DNA from: Mycoplasmopsis fermentans PG18
Lineage (GTDB): Bacteria; Bacillota_I; Bacilli_A; Mycoplasmatales; Metamycoplasmataceae
Assembly (NCBI RefSeq): GCF_000209735.1
Contig: NC_021002.1
Location: 826,721-890,720, forward strand
Length of the DNA stretch: 64,000 bases
Direction of reading: 5' to 3'
Positions 10,010 to 24,459 of the stretch are shown here, in pieces. The position numbers and the translations under genes were made by a program. Under the pieces are notes generated by a model. That model ran no database searches. It was not told the origin of the DNA and saw only the letters and a program-made list of their open reading frames with translations. Every line of letters starts with the position of its first letter. Positions within the stretch are counted from its first letter, which is position 1.

Positions 10010-11071
10010 TTATTTTACCTTCTTTCCGCAATTTACGCAGAATTTTGCATTTGGCGATAAGTCGATATTACATGATGAACATTTGTTTGTTGCGATTTTT
10101 GAACCACATTCAAAACAAAATTTAGAATCTTTAGATACTTTGCTTCCACATGTACCGCAAGTGATTAATAATGCAGCTGCTGCTGTTGGGGTTGCTGATT
10201 TATTGATTTTGCTATCACTTAATAAATTTGAAGCACCTTCGTTTAGTCCTAAACCAATGCCTGCTCCAAAAAAAGTTCCTACTGAACCCGAATTGTTTGC
10301 TGCATCTTGGTAAACGTCATAGCCTCTAACTTTAGCATAGTCGTCTCCCATGATATCAACTTCGGCTTTTCTTTTAAGAATTTTGTTCAATTCATCTTGT
10401 TGCTCTTTAGGTATACTAATATCTTCAATGCTTGAGTTAACAACTTCCATACCTAATTTTTGTGTTTCAGATTTTAAAGCTTCTTTGAAATCTTCATTAA
10501 TATTATCTATTGATGCGATTATTTCATCAAAAGGTATTTTGTGTTCAAGAATGAATTTTGAAATAATTTTTTTAATGTTTTGATTAATTCAGCCTCTTAA
10601 GATTCTGTCTATGAATTCGTAATAAATTGTTCTACTTGAATCAAATGATCCATTTAATGTTCTATATAAGTATTCATATTTAGTAATTCTTAAACCAAAT
10701 TGACCTCTTGCTCTTAAATATAAAAGCAATCCATATTTAGGGTCTCTAAGTGGAATAGGCGAATTTGTTCCTCAAAGAAAGTCTAATTTTAATCTTGTGT
10801 TAACGAAATAAAATTCAATTGGATATGGGTTTTTATTTCAAAATTCTTTTGTCTTATTTTTTAATATAGGGAATCAATCGCTATCAATATTACTTGTTCC
10901 TGGTTCAACAAGCTTAATCATTTGTCCGCTTTGAACAATTATGGCAACTTGACCTGGTCTAACGATTAATTTTGAATTGTTATTTACTTCACACTCTGGA
11001 TGTTTTCAAATTAATCAATTTTGTGTGCCAATCCCTTGATTTTCTATAACTTGATAAAATTTTGCTGACAT
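10010..11071 (-). CDS. SPFH-domain protein with two C-terminal zinc ribbons (YdjI-like)
   Basis: A 353-residue protein. The N-terminal two thirds resembles the SPFH/'virion core' fold of Bacillus YdjI: VIENQGIGTQNWLIWKHPE at the start, then VRPGQVAIIVQSGQM and LRARGQFGLRI. A Gly/Ala-rich hinge with GAGIGLGLNEGAS is followed by two zinc ribbons (CGTCGSK...CFECGSK and CSSCNID...CVNCGKK). In Bacillus such proteins act at the membrane in envelope-stress complexes; extending this role here is inference. First gene of a three-gene operon; start at 11071 with an AGGAGG-like site. Confidence 0.75.
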
Positions 11072-11260
11072 TTATTCCTCCTATTATGTTACTTTATAAT
11101 TTTATTACAATTTTTGCAAAAAATGGTTAAAAATGACAGAAAAATCATTTATTTTTTTTACATAACACTATATATGTTTGAATATAATTCAATTTATTCA
11201 AAAAAATTAAAAATTAAAGAAAGCATTAAATATAAGATTAATAACTTTCGAATAAAAAAT

Positions 11261-11291
11261 GAACTCTATTCCAATTAATAGAATAAAGTTC
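11261..11291 (-). terminator. Rho-independent terminator of the TM2 gene
   Basis: GAACTTTATTC and GAATAGAGTTC form an 11-bp stem with one mismatch on the minus strand, followed by TTTTTTATT. Confidence 0.75.
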
Positions 11292-11306
11292 ATTAATAGC
11301 TTGAAA

Positions 11307-11594
11307 TTATGAGCTGTGTTTGTCTTTTGGACCTTCATCAGTTTCGATTCTTGGTCCTCCGTTTACAGGTGTAGATGAAAGACTTCAATCGCTAATAATG
11401 TATCCTTGACCATCTATTTGTGCGCCAGTAATAGCTAGAATAAAGTCGACAAGATATCATACTCCTAATCCACCAACTGTTACCAATTTTAAAAATCCAA
11501 GAACCACTTCACAAGAGTAGAATCTATCAACTCCACATCATCCAAGGAAGAATGAAAGAATAGTTAAAACTGTTCTTGATTTTGTAGATGTCAT
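11307..11594 (-). CDS. TM2 domain membrane protein
   Basis: A 95-residue protein with two membrane helices joined by a tight turn. The TM2 hallmarks are present: a glycine/tryptophan-rich first helix (FFLGWCGVDRFY, with the DRF motif at about 23-25) and a second helix VWYLVDFILAIT. The C-terminus is polar (GPRIETDEGPKDKHSS). TM2 proteins are widespread small membrane proteins of unclear role. Start at 11594 with a GGGAGAAAAA site. It sits next to the SPFH cassette but has its own terminator. Confidence 0.8.
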
Positions 11595-11786
11595 TTTTTC
11601 TCCCTTTATTTTTATATTTTTTTTGTGTTAATTTATTATATATCAATACAAAATCAAAACAACTAAGTTTTGAAAAATTTACCTATAAATAAGCCGTATC
11701 TAAAATTTATTAGTGAAAAAAATTATATGTATCCATGTTAAATAAATAAAGAAATCTCTTAAATATTTTTTTTGTGTTTATTCTTT

Positions 11787-13733
11787 TTATTTTAAGAACT
11801 CTAAAACTTTTTTGTGAATATTATCTAAGCTAAATCCTTTGATTTTGTACACTTCAAAACCATCAGCTGAATAACCATAGCCATCAGCTAAAAAGGCATC
11901 AATTTTGTTATATTTTCCAAGTTTATATCACAATGGATCTGTTGAAGCTTCAATAGCATATATTGGTTTTTTGTCAATGCCTAAGCTTTTGATTAATTTT
12001 TCATCATTAACTAAATCTTGTAATAAAGGAACGGAAATAACTTGAGCTTTAATGCCTGCTCCAACTAATTTATTAGCAACCTTTTCTGCTAAGTCAACTT
12101 CACTACCAGAAGCCAAAATACTAATGTCATGGTTTTTTGCAGGACGAATAATGTAAGCTGGTTGCAATTCACCTTCAGGATGTAAATTGTAAGATTTAAC
12201 ATTTTGACGACAACCAATAATAGCTACTTGATTTTCATTTTGATTTAATGCATAATTGAATGCTGCTTTGACTTCGCTCTCATCCATAGGTCTAATAACT
12301 TTAAAATTTGGAGTACTTCTAAGCATTGCTAATTGTTCTACTGGTTGATGAGTTGGTCCGTCACCCCCAACTTGGTAACTATCATGAGTGTAAACATGAA
12401 CTGAAGGTATTTTCATAATTGAACCTAGTCTTAGAGCACCTTTAGCATAATCGCTAAAAGCTAAGAATGTTGAATCTATTGTTCTTAAATGTGAGTGTAA
12501 ATAGATTCCATTATTTATAGCAGTCATAGCAAATTCTCTAATTCCATAGTGAATGTTTTTGCCACCTTCAGCATAAGATTTGCTAAAGTTAACTTTTGTA
12601 GCTGAGGCTAAGTCAGCTGAACCACCTAAAACGTTTTTGTAATTTTGATCTATTTTTTGCATTATAGGAGCAAAATAGTTTCTAGTTGCTGCATTACTTT
12701 CATTAAATTCAATATCATCAAAATTGTATTTTTCTTTTTTATTATATAAATCTTCTAATTCTTTAGCTTCTTGAGAATATTCTTTTTTATATTTATCATA
12801 AAGATGTAATCATTCTTTATAATGTTTGTCTTTTTCTTTTAATAATTCTTCTCCATAGTCATAAACTTCTTTGTCATATTCAAAAGGAACAAATGAAGTT
12901 AAACCACATTTCTTTTTAAATTCAATAGTATCTTCTTCTTTTAACATTCCATGGTGACCTTTTGGCGAGTTTTCAAAAGGTGTATTTTTAGCTATTGCTG
13001 TGTGAACTTGAATGTATGAAGGTTTCTTAGAAGCTTTAGCTTTTTGAATTGCTTCAAGAATTAATTCAGGTTTATCTTCTTTAACTACAAAGGTTGCAAA
13101 ATGACAAGCTTCAAAATATTTAATGAAGTTAATATTATTAACAACCTCGGTTTTTGTATCAATTTGAGCATTATTAAAATCATGAATTAAAATAAGTCTA
13201 TCTAATTGATTTGTACCTGCAAATTGAATAGCTTCATGAGCCACACCTTCTTGAATACAACCGTCTACATGAAGCGCATAAATGTAGTGGTCTATAATAT
13301 TGTAATTTTTACGATTAAACCTGTTTTGTAGTACTTTTAGACTAAGAGCCATACCAGTAGCCATAGCTATTCCTTGACCTAAAGGACCTGTTGAAGCATC
13401 CACAAAAGGTGTATATTCTAACTCAGGATGAGAAGGTGTTTTTGAGTCCATTTTTTTATGATTTTGCATGTCTTCTTTTGCTAATAAACCTAAGAAATGC
13501 ATAATTGAATAATATGACATTGAACCATGTCCAGCTGATAAAACAAAGCGATCGCGATTGATTCATTTCGGATCTTCTTTTGAGAATCTTAATTCCTTTC
13601 CTAATAATGAATAAGTAATATTTGCAGCTCCAATAGCCATACCAATGTGGCCACCTTTTGCTTTGTTGATTGAATCCAATGCTATGCCGCGCATTGAAGC
13701 AATTAATTTATTTTCGATTAAATTATTTTTCAT
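11787..13733 (-). CDS. tkt: Transketolase
   Basis: A 648-residue thiamine-diphosphate enzyme of the non-oxidative pentose phosphate pathway, moving two-carbon units between sugar phosphates. Seen are the N-terminal MRGIALDSINKAKGGHIG, the SAGHGSM block (about 65-71), GPLGQGIAMATG (about 113-124), the cofactor region VDGCIQEG (about 154-161), YGIREFAM (about 395-402) and YTHDSYQVGGDGPTHQP (about 430-446). The usual GDG of the cofactor motif reads VDG. Start at 13733 with AGGAGACTT. It ends ...EFLK; internal TGA tryptophans are present. Confidence 0.93.
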
Positions 13734-13810
13734 AAGTCTCCTAAAATTTTATATATCTATTATAAATTAAATAAAGCCTTTTTTATTAAGAAAAAAGAGC
13801 CTAAGCCCTT

Positions 13811-14284
13811 CTATTTATATGCCTTAATTAATCAATCATATAGTTCTTGTTGATTTTTTACGCAACCATCTGATACATAAATCATTCCGTTGATAAATCT
13901 GTTTAATCTAATGTCGCGATCTGCTACATCTCTAAAATCTGACATTCAAACACATATTTTAACTTCTGGATCTCTTTCTTTCATTGCTAAGAAGTAACCA
14001 AATTCTGCCATGGTGCCATCATCTTTGTTGTCAATGTCAAGAATTGTAAGTTTACTTTTTTGAATTGCTGCTAAGTCATTTTTGAAAATTTCTTGTGGTG
14101 TTAATTTTCCGTTTTGTTCTAATTCTTCATTTAGATGAATCGGATTGAAAATGTCAAAGTCAATTTTGCCTTTTAATTCTTTTGATTTTAGTGCTTTTTT
14201 CATTGTTTCTTCGATTGCGTATCTTAAGTCAATTTCTGCTCTAGTAAACAATGGACCAGCTACATAAGCATGTATTTTTTTCAT
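13811..14284 (-). CDS. Nucleoside 2-deoxyribosyltransferase
   Basis: A 157-residue cytoplasmic enzyme. AYVAGPLFT at the N-terminus and DDGTMAEFGYFLA at about 88-100 (nucleophilic Glu) match the nucleoside 2-deoxyribosyltransferase family, which swaps bases between deoxynucleosides or acts as a deoxyribohydrolase in salvage. Mycoplasmas lack de novo purine and pyrimidine synthesis, so a salvage role fits. It lies 77 nt upstream of transketolase on the same strand and may be co-transcribed, linking deoxyribose and pentose phosphate metabolism. Start at 14284 after TAGGAGAAT. Confidence 0.85.
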
Positions 14285-14381
14285 ATTATTCTCCTATTTT
14301 TTTTATGTTTATTTCTTTATTATATTTTAAAAAGTCGACTCTTAAAATATTTAATAAATTATTTTAAAAAAGAGTAAAAAT

Positions 14382-14403
14382 AAAACCAGAATGATCTGGT
14401 TTT
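14382..14403 (-). terminator. Rho-independent terminator of rpmH-rnpA-yidC
   Basis: A perfect 9-bp stem (AAAACCAGA / TCTGGTTTT) with a 4-nt loop, followed on the minus strand by a T-rich tract. Confidence 0.8.
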
Positions 14404-14413
14404 ATGATTATTT

Positions 14414-16390
14414 TTAAACGGTTGCATTTGCATATTTTCTTCTATAATATGCAGATTTTTTGAAGAAGTGAATTGAAATTGTTTGGATGATATTTCAAAG
14501 CCCACTGAAGATTCAATACACTTGGACACCACAACTAAACATTAAAGTAATGAATAAGAATACAATCATAATAATGTTTTGTGTCTTATTACTTTTCTTC
14601 AATGCTTTTTCTTCTTCGATAGTTGTTCTTTCTTTGAATTTTTTCCTGTTCAGTAACCGTGGAGTAAATTGCGAGAAGAATTGAACTGCTAAAGCAACAA
14701 CTAATATTCCAAGGTAAGCTCATTCACCAGCAAATAAACGTTTTCAGCTAGTTGCAGCAAAGTCCATACCTAGTCAATGAGTTGATTTCATTTCTGGAAT
14801 ACTTTGAATAACCCTTCACATAGCAATGAAGATAGGGAAGGAAATAATTATATTCAAGAAAGCATCAAGAGGATTTATATTATTCTTTTTATATAAAGCC
14901 GCAATTTCTTGTTGATGTCTTATTTTCATTTGTTTATTGCCTTTGAAGTCAGCATATTTAGCATCAATTTTTGCTTTTTTAGCTTTAATATCTTCTTGTT
15001 TAGATTGATTAACTTGAGATTTTCAAGTAATTGCTAAAGCAAGCAGACGAGTTATAACAACAGCAATAATAATAACAAATATTGTACTTCAACCAGCAAG
15101 TGAAGGCATATTTTCACGCATTGATCCTGTTAATCAAGCAATAGGGTGAACGAATAATCCAAAGAATGGACCTCAGCGTTTTCATGAATCACCTCATTTA
15201 ACAAAAGGTTTGAATGGTTCACTATGAGTGTATACAAGTTTTGGAGCAGGAGAAAGATAAGCATTTTCTTTAGCTATTTTAACTTTTTCAGTTCCTTTAG
15301 CTAATTCAACTTTTGTTAATTGAGTGTCGTCATAAATATTTGTGAAACCTGTAGTTTTAAGATATCCATTTAATATATTTACATATTCATAAATAAGTTC
15401 CACTTGTTTTTTACTATATTTGTTAGTATTTGTAGGATCAATTATTTTGCCTAATACATCATTGTATTTATCGGTACCAAACTCTTGTTTGAATCTTCTA
15501 GCAAAATAATTATCTTTACCATTTACTTGTTCAATAAATGTTTTTCTATATAAAAATTCTAAAACATCACGAGCATAGTATTGTTTTGAAAGCTCAATTT
15601 CACTAAGTTCCTTACCAGCAATTTTATTTTTTGCTTTCAATTGGTCTGGTGTAGCTATTGAAAACAATGTTGCTTTTTTAGGGGTTTTGAATGTTTTATT
15701 TTCTAAACGATCTTTTTTAACTTCATAAAGATCTGGATTTTTTTGATCAACTAAAGATAAAATTGAATTTAAATTGAATTGTGGGTCAATAAATTTAATT
15801 TCACTATAAGGTGTTGTGTAGGTAGGTTTATATGTTGCAGACTCGCTCATATCAAAAAGATATTTACCATTTTCACCTTTAACTATTGCAGAATCGTAAT
15901 AGTTTGCTTTTCATTTACCATCAGCATTATGAGTGTCATAGAATCATTGAATAGAAGATGAATATGAGTTATATTTTCCATAAACATCTCCGCCTGTTTG
16001 CTCTCTTAACTTTTTAAGTATTTCGGCATGATTTTTGTAGCTAGCATGGTAGTTTGTAGAATCATTTTTAACAATTCTCTTGAATTCACCAGGTTGTAAA
16101 GCCTTGTCATCTTTGTCGATTTTTTTATCAGCTTTAGCTGGTTCAAGTGATGTTACATAAGGACTAATTTTATCGTATGATGTGTAATATTCAGTACCTG
16201 CACCTGTATATGTTGAGGTCTTGATAACCATAGTCTGAATACATCCTGTCATAGTTAAACCAAATAACAAGGTGTATAAAACTATTTTGGTTCAGTATCA
16301 TATTTTCTTTCAGAGATTCTTTTTCTTTTCTTTTTCGGAATTAGAATCTGAAAAATAGTTGAATTTGTCTGATCTATTTTTGTTTTCCAT
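14414..16390 (-). CDS. yidC: Membrane protein insertase YidC/Oxa1
   Basis: A 658-residue insertase that integrates membrane proteins with or without SecYEG. A cytoplasmic N-terminus is followed by a first helix (about 33-55), a very large extracellular domain (about 60-400) and the conserved Oxa1 core of about five helices in the last 240 residues (INPLDAFLNIIISFPIFIAMWR, then the long hydrophobic IIMIVFLFFTLMF). The extracellular insert is far longer than in Firmicute YidC/SpoIIIJ, a feature of large mycoplasma homologues. The start overlaps rnpA by 17 nt. Many TGA tryptophans lie in the core. Confidence 0.9.
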
Positions 16391-16706
16391 TTTTAATCTT
16401 TTCAAATAATTTTTTAGTTATAGTCAATTTATCTTCATATATTAAATTCAAAAAATCTTTTCTTGGAATTAAGACAAAATGCATTTTTTCGCCATACAAA
16501 TTCAAAGAATGGATAATTGATTTTAATTGGCGTTTATAGTAATTTCTTAAAACTGCATTGCAAAACTTTTTCGGTACAGTTATACCAATTTTGAAATCAT
16601 CGTTAGGCATGTAATAAATAATCATGTATTTATTTAGAACTTGCTTTTGAAATTTGATGACAGCGTCAAATTCTCAACTTTTTTGAAGACGATAAATTTT
16701 TTTCAT
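16374..16706 (-). CDS. rnpA: Ribonuclease P protein component
   Basis: A 110-residue basic protein subunit of RNase P, which removes tRNA 5' leaders together with the catalytic RNA. The family's RNA-binding helix appears as AVLRNYYKRQLK (about 52-63), a divergent form of the usual RNRxKR motif, with FDAVIKFQKQVLNKYMIIYY upstream. Located between rpmH and yidC, the conserved bacterial order. Start at 16706; the end overlaps yidC. No TGA problem except one Trp near the start. Confidence 0.93.
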
Positions 16707-16722
16707 TTTATAAACTAACTAA

Positions 16723-16872
16723 TTATTTAGCATCTGAAACTGTAAGTCTTGCTCTACCTTTAGCTCTTCTAGCAGCTAAAACTTTTCTACCATTTGTTGT
16801 TGCCATTCTTGCTCTAAAACCATGAGTCTTGATGTGTTGGGTCTTGTTTGGTTGATATGTTCTTAAACTCAT
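16723..16872 (-). CDS. rpmH: 50S ribosomal protein L34
   Basis: A 49-residue, strongly basic ribosomal protein. It begins [20 protein letters not shown] and continues with the conserved [19 protein letters not shown] block; a C-terminal LTVSDAK tail is slightly longer than typical. First gene of the rpmH-rnpA-yidC operon, divergent from serS. Start at 16872 preceded by AAGGAGGAAAT. dnaA is not next to it. Confidence 0.95.
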   Translation of the reverse strand: MSLRTYQPNKTQHIKTHGFRARMATTNGRKVLAARRAKGRARLTVSDAK

Positions 16873-17133
16873 ATTTCCTCCTTAAATTATTTTTTTATGC
16901 ATGCATTTTATCAAATATTAATATTAATACTTAAATCTCAATAAAATGTGCCTTAATTATATATTAATTATTAAAAATGCAAAAGAAATTATTGTCTTAA
17001 ATCATTTTTGTAAAAAAGTATTAAAAATTTAATATTGTTGTATTATTTAAGTAAGATAATTTTATGAAATTAAGGAAGAATTTTTAAGGTTATTTTTTGA
17101 TTTATAAGCCTATAAAATAGGCGGAAAGGCAAA
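16873..17133. other. Divergent rpmH/serS intergenic region
   Basis: A 261-bp, highly AT-rich region between divergent rpmH and serS. It contains no DnaA-box-like TTATCCACA and no tRNA. The only clear structure is a small inverted repeat in the serS leader. An origin, which often neighbours rpmH, is not supported here. Confidence 0.5.
17108..17122 (+). repeat. Inverted repeat in serS leader
   Basis: GCCTAT AAA ATAGGC is a perfect 6-bp palindrome with a 3-nt spacer ending 11 nt before the serS ATG. It is followed by GGAAAGG, the likely ribosome-binding site, so folding could influence initiation. Regulation is inference only. Confidence 0.45.
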
Positions 17134-18405
<1,272 letters not shown>

Positions 18406-18415
18406 TAATAAGAAA

Positions 18416-18446
18416 AACCAGGCATTTGAAGTGTCTGGCTTTTTGT
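18416..18446 (+). terminator. Rho-independent terminator of serS
   Basis: CCAGGCA pairs with TGTCTGG (one G-U), followed by CTTTTTGTTT. It also faces the convergent gene ending at 18482. Confidence 0.75.
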
Positions 18447-18481
18447 TTAATTTACCTATAAAACAGATTGATTAGAAAAAT

Positions 18482-19423
18482 CTATTCATTTTGATTTGCT
18501 TTATTTTCCAATTCTAAAATGCGTCTTTTTTCTTCATCATCATCTACTGAAGTTCGTTTAATATCTCTAAGTTTTAGAGCTTTAAATAAGTTAGAATTTT
18601 CATTTCTTTCATTGAAAATATATTGTCTAATATTTGCATAAACTTCATCAGGTGAAATTAATTTTTGTCAAGATGTTTCATTTAAATTAATCATAGCATT
18701 TAAAACATCTTCATCTTGATCTAAATCTGGCATTTTTAAGAAGTAATCATAGTTACTATTTTTAAATTTTTTAATATGATTTTCAACTAATAATCAGTCT
18801 TCTTCTTTATCAAAAATTTTGAAAAATTGTGCACCATAATAAGCTCTAAAACCAGGTGTTTCAAATGAATGTTCTTTATCATAGCATTCATTAAAAAAGT
18901 TAACATTTTTGTGATAGTCATTATCTAAAAATCATAAGATACCTTTGATTTTATTATTAGGATAAATTATTCTTAATACTTCTAATTGCTTAATGATATT
19001 GTCATGAAGTTTAGTAACTTCTTTAGCTCCATAGTAATCTCTTTTTTTCAAGTAAATTACACAAATATCAGCTGTTTCTTCATCTCCGCCATTTTCTTTT
19101 TGTCTAAAAATCATAGCTGCATTGACTTTTACTTCTTCTGGGAATTCTTCTCCCTCTTTAAGTGGTAAAGTATATTTAAAAGAACTTTTTTCTAATTTAA
19201 AACCATATTGAGTAATTAAATATTCAGCACAATATTTAATAAATTTTACATATGTGTTTTCTTGTGTTCTTAAGAATGCTTGTTCTAATTTAACTTTGTA
19301 ATTAAAAGGTTGCAAAGGTGAAAAAAATCTATAAGGTGCATCAATTATTTTGTATAAAAGTTTTGTACCATTGCCTGTTGTTAAAGCACTTCTAAGTTCC
19401 ATTTCAAATTGATTGTATTCCAT
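18482..19423 (-). CDS. Unknown protein, possible HpyAIV-like restriction endonuclease relic
   Basis: A 313-residue soluble protein. From memory of family patterns, its order of segments resembles HpyAIV-type type II restriction enzymes: a SPLQPFNYKVKLEQ element near 36-49, a VKVNAAMIF strand near 103-111, VIYLKKRD near 124-131, WFLDNDYHKN near 163-172 and YYGAQFFKIF near 193-202. The expected catalytic ExK is not clear, since the corresponding stretch reads YLKKRD. No methyltransferase gene is adjacent. It follows the hydrolase gene by 9 nt and is probably co-transcribed. The assignment is tentative; it may be an unrelated mycoplasma family. Confidence 0.45.
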
Positions 19424-19432
19424 AATAATCTC

Positions 19433-20323
19433 CTAATCAACGTTTTGTTCTAGTTCAAGAAGAATATCTTCTTCTTTTGTTTTTTCTTCATCAAATTCTA
19501 AGAATTGATTCATTTTAATATTCATAAATTTTTGTCAAAAGTGTCTTTTTTTGCTTTCAATCAATGCATTAAAAAATCTTGCAATTCTTTTTGGTTCATC
19601 TTTAATTGGCGAGTGTCCCGTACCCATAATTAAAATTGGAACTTCTAAACTAATTGCATAATCTTCAAAATATTTAGTACCAATAATTTTGTCCTTTTCA
19701 CCTACTAAAAAGAGCATTTTGTGACAATTTGCTTTGTATTGTAAATCTAATTGTTCCATATATTCAGGATTCAAAACATATTTTTCAAGTAAGTTAAATC
19801 AAGCTCCTTGTCGAGTAAAACTTTCAATTAATTTTTCAGTTTTTTTAAACTTAGAAGCTATTTTAGAAATAACTTTGCCAATAAATGAGCTTCATTTATT
19901 TTGAGGTTTAATAACAGATTGTAACACTGAATAAGAAGTAGATTCTTTCATATAAGGATTAATTGTTGACATCATAATTAATCTAACAACTTTAGGATCC
20001 TTAGCTAAAACAGTAGCCACGCCACCTGCCATTGAGTGAGCTACTATGACCACTTTTTTAGTTTTAATTCTATTTAAAACCTCGTTAGCTACTTCAATTC
20101 ATCACTCAAGTTTAATTTCTTCTGGTTCTACATTTTTGAAAAATTTACTTCCTGGAAAATTAATAGCCACAACATTGTAATTATGTGTGTAATCTAATAA
20201 TGGTCTCATGTATTTTCAGTTTGAATTAAGTCCATGAAGAAACAAAAAAGTTGTATTTTTTTTGTTATCTTCTATATATAAAGGAACTTTGTCGCCATTG
20301 TATTCAATATAGTTTAATTTCAT
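19433..20323 (-). CDS. Alpha/beta hydrolase
   Basis: A 296-residue hydrolase of the alpha/beta fold. The oxyanion region LFLHGLNSNW is at about 28-37, the nucleophile elbow AHSMAGG (Ser about 93) follows, then GEKDKI with the acidic residue near 229 and GTGHSP with the catalytic His near 253. No signal peptide, so it is probably cytoplasmic, acting on lipid, ester or peptide substrates. The last 30 residues are acidic. First gene of a two-gene operon with the 18482-19423 protein. Confidence 0.85.
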
Positions 20324-20361
20324 AGTATTTATTATTATATTAAATATTACTTTTATTTTTG

Positions 20362-20385
20362 AAATAAAAAAACAGCCGCAGCTGT
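20362..20385 (-). terminator. Rho-independent terminator
   Basis: On the minus strand ACAGC TGCG GCTGT is followed by seven T, ending the YitT-type gene. Confidence 0.75.
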
Positions 20386-20389
20386 AATT

Positions 20390-21856
20390 TTAGAATTTGT
20401 TTTCAGGAAGATATATTTTTCCATCAACACTAGCAACATTACTAATAGTAATCAGCGAGTTTTGATCAACGGCCCGAACTTTCTTAATAAGACGTGGCAC
20501 TTGATTGTAAAGAGTAATTGATGAAAGAACTTTGGTGTTATTTCCTGAGTAACCTCCAACGCCTTTAGTGATAGTAAAGCTATTAACAGTTTTATTATCA
20601 CTAATAATTGCTTCTCTAATAGCACTCATGTGAGGCGAGTAAATTTTAACTTGAACAATTTTGTAACGAGGGAATAATTTGTTAAGGTACATAACAAAAA
20701 TAATGTTACAAATAAATGTTGATATAAAGTTAGGCGAGAAGTAAAGCGATGGTTTTCAAGGTAACGTTTTTAGAGATTTAAGAATTTCTTCAACTTTTTC
20801 TACTGTTGTATTTTCTCAAGTCACTGAATCTGCTTTAAAACCATTAATGTCATTTAATAATAAACTTCCTGGTAAGTATGTACCAAGTACAACTGAAACA
20901 ATAATAATTACTAAGTTGATATAACCATTAATTGTTCCAAAGTTTTTTTGTTTAACGACAGCCATATATTCGCCAATAATTCCAGTAACTCCTGCACTAC
21001 CTCCTATTATTGCAATAATTGCAAAGAAGAAAGCAAGCATTCAACCATAAGCAACAGAAAAAATTATTTGAGCAATTATGTTACCTCCATCATTTCATTG
21101 AAGAGGAACTAGTGATCATAATTGTTCTTTTCCTTGTCAATATTTGTCTGCTACTGCTTTTCTTAATTCTTCTGGTATATCACTGTGTGAAAAGTTACCA
21201 ATAATATAAACTGAGTTAGCCCCTGGTATTTGACCTAAACCAAATGAAACTAAACTACTTACAACTAGAAATTCTAGTGTTAATATAGTAAAAACTTTAC
21301 CGACTTTTTTTCATCCAAATATAAAAATTGGAATACTCAAAACAAGATAAAGAATTCAGAACAAGGCGTGGTCAATAACGTTATAAATAGTGTCATTAAT
21401 GTTTGGGTTTGATCTTAAAAGAACGTTAGTCAATCTTGAAATTGCTTGTCCAAAAGCTGCTAAACCAAAGTTATAAATTCCTGGGTTTTTAACAAAGAAA
21501 ACTCCGACAATACCAAAAACAATTGCAAAACCAGCTGTGATTAGACCTAGTTTTCAAAGAGGCATAGGAGCATAAAAACGAGATAATTTCAACACAAAAT
21601 TCGACATTTTTGTGTATTTGTATTGAGTATTTTTTTTGTTAACAACGTCATCTAAATGAATTGAATTCATTTCATGATGTTCTTCAACATGCTTGTCTTC
21701 GACTCTACCATTATTAAGTAAAACGTCTCTTTCGAATGCATTAACCTCGTCCATCACTTCTTTGTCTTTTTGTTTTTGTGTATGTTCTTCATTTACATTA
21801 TGTTCTTCGACTGATGATTGATTTAATTTTTCATCATTTTGTGATTTATTAGGCAT
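20390..21856 (-). CDS. YitT family membrane protein (DUF161/DUF2179)
   Basis: A 488-residue protein. A long, acidic and histidine-rich cytoplasmic N-terminus (about 1-95, EEHNVNEEHTQKQK and VEEHHEM) precedes a membrane domain of about six helices (GIVGVFFVKNPGIYNFGLAAFGQ near 120-142; GGSAGVTGIIGEYMA near 283-297). A soluble C-terminal DUF2179 domain (about 390-488, with SAIREAIISD and TKGVGGYSG) ends the chain. YitT proteins are of unknown transport role. Four or more TGA tryptophans. Start at 21856 with AAAGGAG. Confidence 0.82.
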
Positions 21857-24115
<2,259 letters not shown>

Positions 24116-24128
24116 TAATTATTTTAAG

Positions 24129-24150
24129 TACCACATTTGTGGTATTTTTA
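24129..24150 (+). terminator. gyrB terminator
   Basis: TACCACA TT TGTGGTA, a perfect 7-bp stem followed by TTTTTATTT, begins 13 nt after the gyrB stop. Confidence 0.75.
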
Positions 24151-24201
24151 TTTAACATAATTACATATACAAAAAATTTTTGATAAATTTTCTCATTGTT
24201 T

Positions 24202-24258
24202 TATTAATTCTAAAAGTGAGATCTCTAAAACCTAGAAGTCTCACTTTTAGAATTAATA
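24202..24258. repeat. Perfect 20-bp inverted repeat, long hairpin
   Basis: Arms at 24202-24221 and 24239-24258 are exact reverse complements (the left arm ends in AAAAGTGAGA, the right begins TCTCACTTTT), separated by 17 nt. It lies after the gyrB terminator in gene-free DNA and has no T-run next to it. It may be a second terminator, a decayed mobile-element target or a nucleic-acid structure of other use. Confidence 0.8.
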
Positions 24259-24409
24259 CTTATTATCTTTTAAAATATATTAAAAAAATATTTTAAAAAA
24301 TAAACTTATTAACTTTTAATTTAACATAAGAATATATATAAATTTTAATTTAAAAAATATAATGTTAAAGGTCAAATCAAAAAATAACGATTTAGTTTTT
24401 GCACAGATT

Positions 24410-24438
24410 TTTAAATAAAAAACCTGTCGAAGACAGGT
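24410..24438 (-). terminator. Terminator after tRNA-Gly
   Basis: On the minus strand ACCTGTC TTC GACAGGT is followed by TTTTTTATT, 22 nt past the tRNA 3' end. Confidence 0.75.
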
Positions 24439-24459
24439 GTGGCATTCATAAAGAATAAA

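Noticed and set aside
16873..17133. Possible replication origin next to rpmH
   Set aside because: rpmH often neighbours oriC/dnaA, but no dnaA gene and no TTATCCACA-like boxes are present; serS is the neighbour instead.
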